This document shows, piece after piece, positions 62,736 to 64,000 of a stretch of DNA of 64,000 nucleotides (position 1 is the stretch's first letter; the number at the start of each line of letters is the position of its first letter). The notes below the pieces were generated by a model. That model was not told the origin of the DNA. It ran no database searches and worked only from the letters and a program-made list of their open reading frames with translations. This DNA is from Paraburkholderia dioscoreae (GTDB taxonomy: Bacteria > Pseudomonadota > Gammaproteobacteria > Burkholderiales > Burkholderiaceae), in the NCBI RefSeq assembly GCF_902459535.1, contig NZ_LR699554.1, forward strand, positions 558,001-622,000, read 5' to 3'. The translations under genes and the position numbers were made by a program.

Positions 62736-63830
62736 ATGCTGGAGACACGGTTTCGCATCACAACGCCAACACGTTCCCTCGCTTTCGCTGTCGCCACGTT
62801 AGCCACTGCCGCTACGGCGATCGCGCTCGCCGCGAGCACGGCTTACGCCGCCGCCCCAATGGCCTACGTAACCAGCGAGAAGGCCGGCGTAGGCGTGATC
62901 GATCTGGATCAGATGACGCTCACCAAGACGTTTCCGGTCGGTGCCGACGGCCCACGCGGCCTGAGTCTGAATACAGACGGCACACGGCTTCTCGTGGCCA
63001 ACAAGAATACCGGCGACCTGGCGGTGATCGACACGGCTTCGGGTCAGGTCGTGCAGCGTGTGAAGATCGGCAAGAACCCCGAATATGTGCGCGTGCACAA
63101 TGGCCTCGCATACGTGACCTACGAGCCCGGCGAAGACGGCGGCCCACCCGCCGCCAACGCCAAGCCCGGAGCCGACGACGATGACGCCAACAAGCCGCCG
63201 GCGCAGATCGCGATCGTCGATATGAAAACCTGGCGCGTGATCCGTTCAGTGACGAGCGGCCACGAAACCGAAGGTATCGAATTTTCACGCGACGGCAACA
63301 CGATGCTCGTCACCAACGAGGGTGACGACACGGTGTCCGTTTATCACGTCCGCACGGGTGCGCCGGTGAGAACCGTTAAGCTCGTTGCAGGTGGCCGTCC
63401 GCGCGGCATCCGCCTGTCACCGGATGGCAAGGATTATGTGGTCACGCTCGAATCGCTAAGCAAGTTCGTGGTGATCGACGCGCGCACGTACCAGGTCACG
63501 AAGACTGTCGATACGAAGCTCGGGCCTTACGGGGTAGCGTTCGGGCCGGATGGCAAGCGGCTTTTCGTCGCCGCGGCGCGCGACAGGACCGTTCAGGTTT
63601 TCGACGGCCACAGCTACGAGCATGTCGCCGACGTGCCCGTGGGACAGCGCTGCTGGCACTTCAGCTTCACGCCGGACGGCGCGAAGCTGCTGGTGGCGTG
63701 CGGGCGCTCCGACGCGGTCTATGTGCTCGACGCGCAGAGCTATCAGCCGATCAAACAGATCGGCGAATTGCCGCTGGCCTGGGGCATCGTTACTTATCCG
63801 CATAGCGACGGCTCGATCGAATCGCATTGA
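62736..63830 (+). CDS. YncE-like seven-bladed propeller, secreted
   Basis: 364 residues. The signal peptide is about 1-40 (AVATLATAATAIALAASTAYA), followed by repeated YVTN-type blades: VANKNTGDLAVID, VTNEGDDTVSVY, VTLESLSKFVVID, VAAARDRTVQVFD and VACGRSDAVYVLD. Blade 3 carries an Asp-rich insertion (GADDDDAN). Such proteins bind metal-siderophore or redox partners, or act as surface proteins. GGAG lies 8 nt before the ATG at 62736. It is encoded beside tonB and a receptor gene, suggesting uptake. Confidence 0.87.
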   Translation: MLETRFRITTPTRSLAFAVATLATAATAIALAASTAYAAAPMAYVTSEKAGVGVIDLDQMTLTKTFPVGADGPRGLSLNTDGTRLLVANKNTGDLAVIDTASGQVVQRVKIGKNPEYVRVHNGLAYVTYEPGEDGGPPAANAKPGADDDDANKPPAQIAIVDMKTWRVIRSVTSGHETEGIEFSRDGNTMLVTNEGDDTVSVYHVRTGAPVRTVKLVAGGRPRGIRLSPDGKDYVVTLESLSKFVVIDARTYQVTKTVDTKLGPYGVAFGPDGKRLFVAAARDRTVQVFDGHSYEHVADVPVGQRCWHFSFTPDGAKLLVACGRSDAVYVLDAQSYQPIKQIGELPLAWGIVTYPHSDGSIESH

Positions 63831-63843
63831 GCACGTGCCGCAT

Positions 63844-63893
63844 GTGAGCCGATCGAGCGTCGATCAGGCAAGACGACGCGTCGATCGGCTCAC
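63844..63893. terminator. Inverted repeat between convergent genes
   Basis: A perfect 13-bp inverted repeat (63844-63856 / 63881-63893) with a 24-nt loop lies between the convergent propeller gene and the receptor gene. There is no T-run on either side, so termination is inferred from position. Confidence 0.5.
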
Positions 63894-63903
63894 GCCCATC
63901 GCG

Positions 63904-64000
63904 CTACTTCCACGCGTAGCGCAACCCGACCCAGAAACCACGCGGCGCACCCGGCCCAACGAACTGTTCGTTGGTCGCGTTTGCGCCGTCGAACGTATGG
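63904..64000 (-). CDS. TonB-dependent receptor, C-terminal end (partial)
   Basis: The minus strand from the window edge reads FDGANATNEQFVGPGAPRGF and ends WVGLRYAWK-stop at 63904-63906. Ending on an aromatic-rich beta strand with Trp-Lys is typical of the last strand of TonB-dependent receptors. Only about 32 codons are visible, so the substrate is unknown. The neighbouring tonB-exbB-exbD genes support the call. Confidence 0.7.
   Translation of the reverse strand, partial: HTFDGANATNEQFVGPGAPRGFWVGLRYAWK

Overview
The window looks like a chromosomal segment of a Burkholderia/Paraburkholderia-type betaproteobacterium. Coding is GC-rich and dense, starts are often ATG or GTG behind GGAG-type ribosome sites, and the gene families (SelA/SelB/FdhE-linked formate dehydrogenase, DhaKL, formamide uptake) are typical of that group. 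This assignment is inference from gene content; no 16S gene is present.

Layout. 1-2.7 kb: the 3' part of an M20 amidohydrolase coupled to an M81 peptidase-like (MlrC) gene, then a tRNA-Val. 3.2-4.9 kb: a fused dihydroxyacetone kinase with a perfect terminator. 4.96-9.0 kb (minus strand): a 44-residue membrane peptide, a CxxC permease, mnmH, selD and a secreted small protein. 9.2-18.5 kb (plus strand): a full selenocysteine locus, with a formate dehydrogenase whose alpha subunit reads through an in-frame UGA, its beta and gamma subunits, fdhE, selA, selB and tRNA-Sec, followed by an integrase stub. 18.9-29.1 kb: an amide/formamide operon headed by an RNA leader that fits an ANTAR antitermination target. 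It encodes an ABC transporter of five genes, formamidase, AmiC, AmiR, a short-chain dehydrogenase and an amidase.

29.1-35.1 kb is a gene graveyard. It holds IS256, chemoreceptor, AraC, ABC-ATPase, LysR, alpha/beta hydrolase and amidohydrolase fragments, a damaged FAH-family gene and a (GCAAA)7 tract, around one healthy TetR/epimerase pair with a clear operator.

35.4-43.2 kb is the most unusual region: six co-directional genes encoding a glycine-zipper secreted protein, a caspase-fold lipoprotein, a DUF4384 secreted protein with a repeated peptide motif, a 1002-residue tubulin-like protein, a zinc-ribbon/membrane/TPR protein and a TPR lipoprotein. I know of no described system with this composition.

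43.6-44.8 kb holds a broken quinone oxidoreductase. 44.9-52.8 kb is a glycan-modification cluster: sugar aminotransferase, methyltransferase, acyltransferase, GtrB- and GtrA-like genes, a frameshifted ketoisomerase and a membrane glycosyltransferase. It is followed by a lipoprotein with Ig-like and ice-binding-type domains. 55.7-60.4 kb has housekeeping and stress genes (zinc alcohol dehydrogenase, YihY/BrkB, hemerythrin, two HAD phosphatases). 60.5-64 kb has exbD-exbB-tonB, a YncE-like propeller protein and the C-terminal end of a TonB-dependent receptor that runs off the window.

Two themes connect genes across regions. Selenium: SelD makes selenophosphate for both MnmH (tRNA 2-selenouridine) and SelA/SelB/SelC (selenocysteine), which serve the formate dehydrogenase. 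Amide sensing: cytoplasmic AmiC is expected to hold AmiR until an amide binds, after which AmiR's ANTAR domain would block the terminator ahead of the transporter and amidohydrolase genes.
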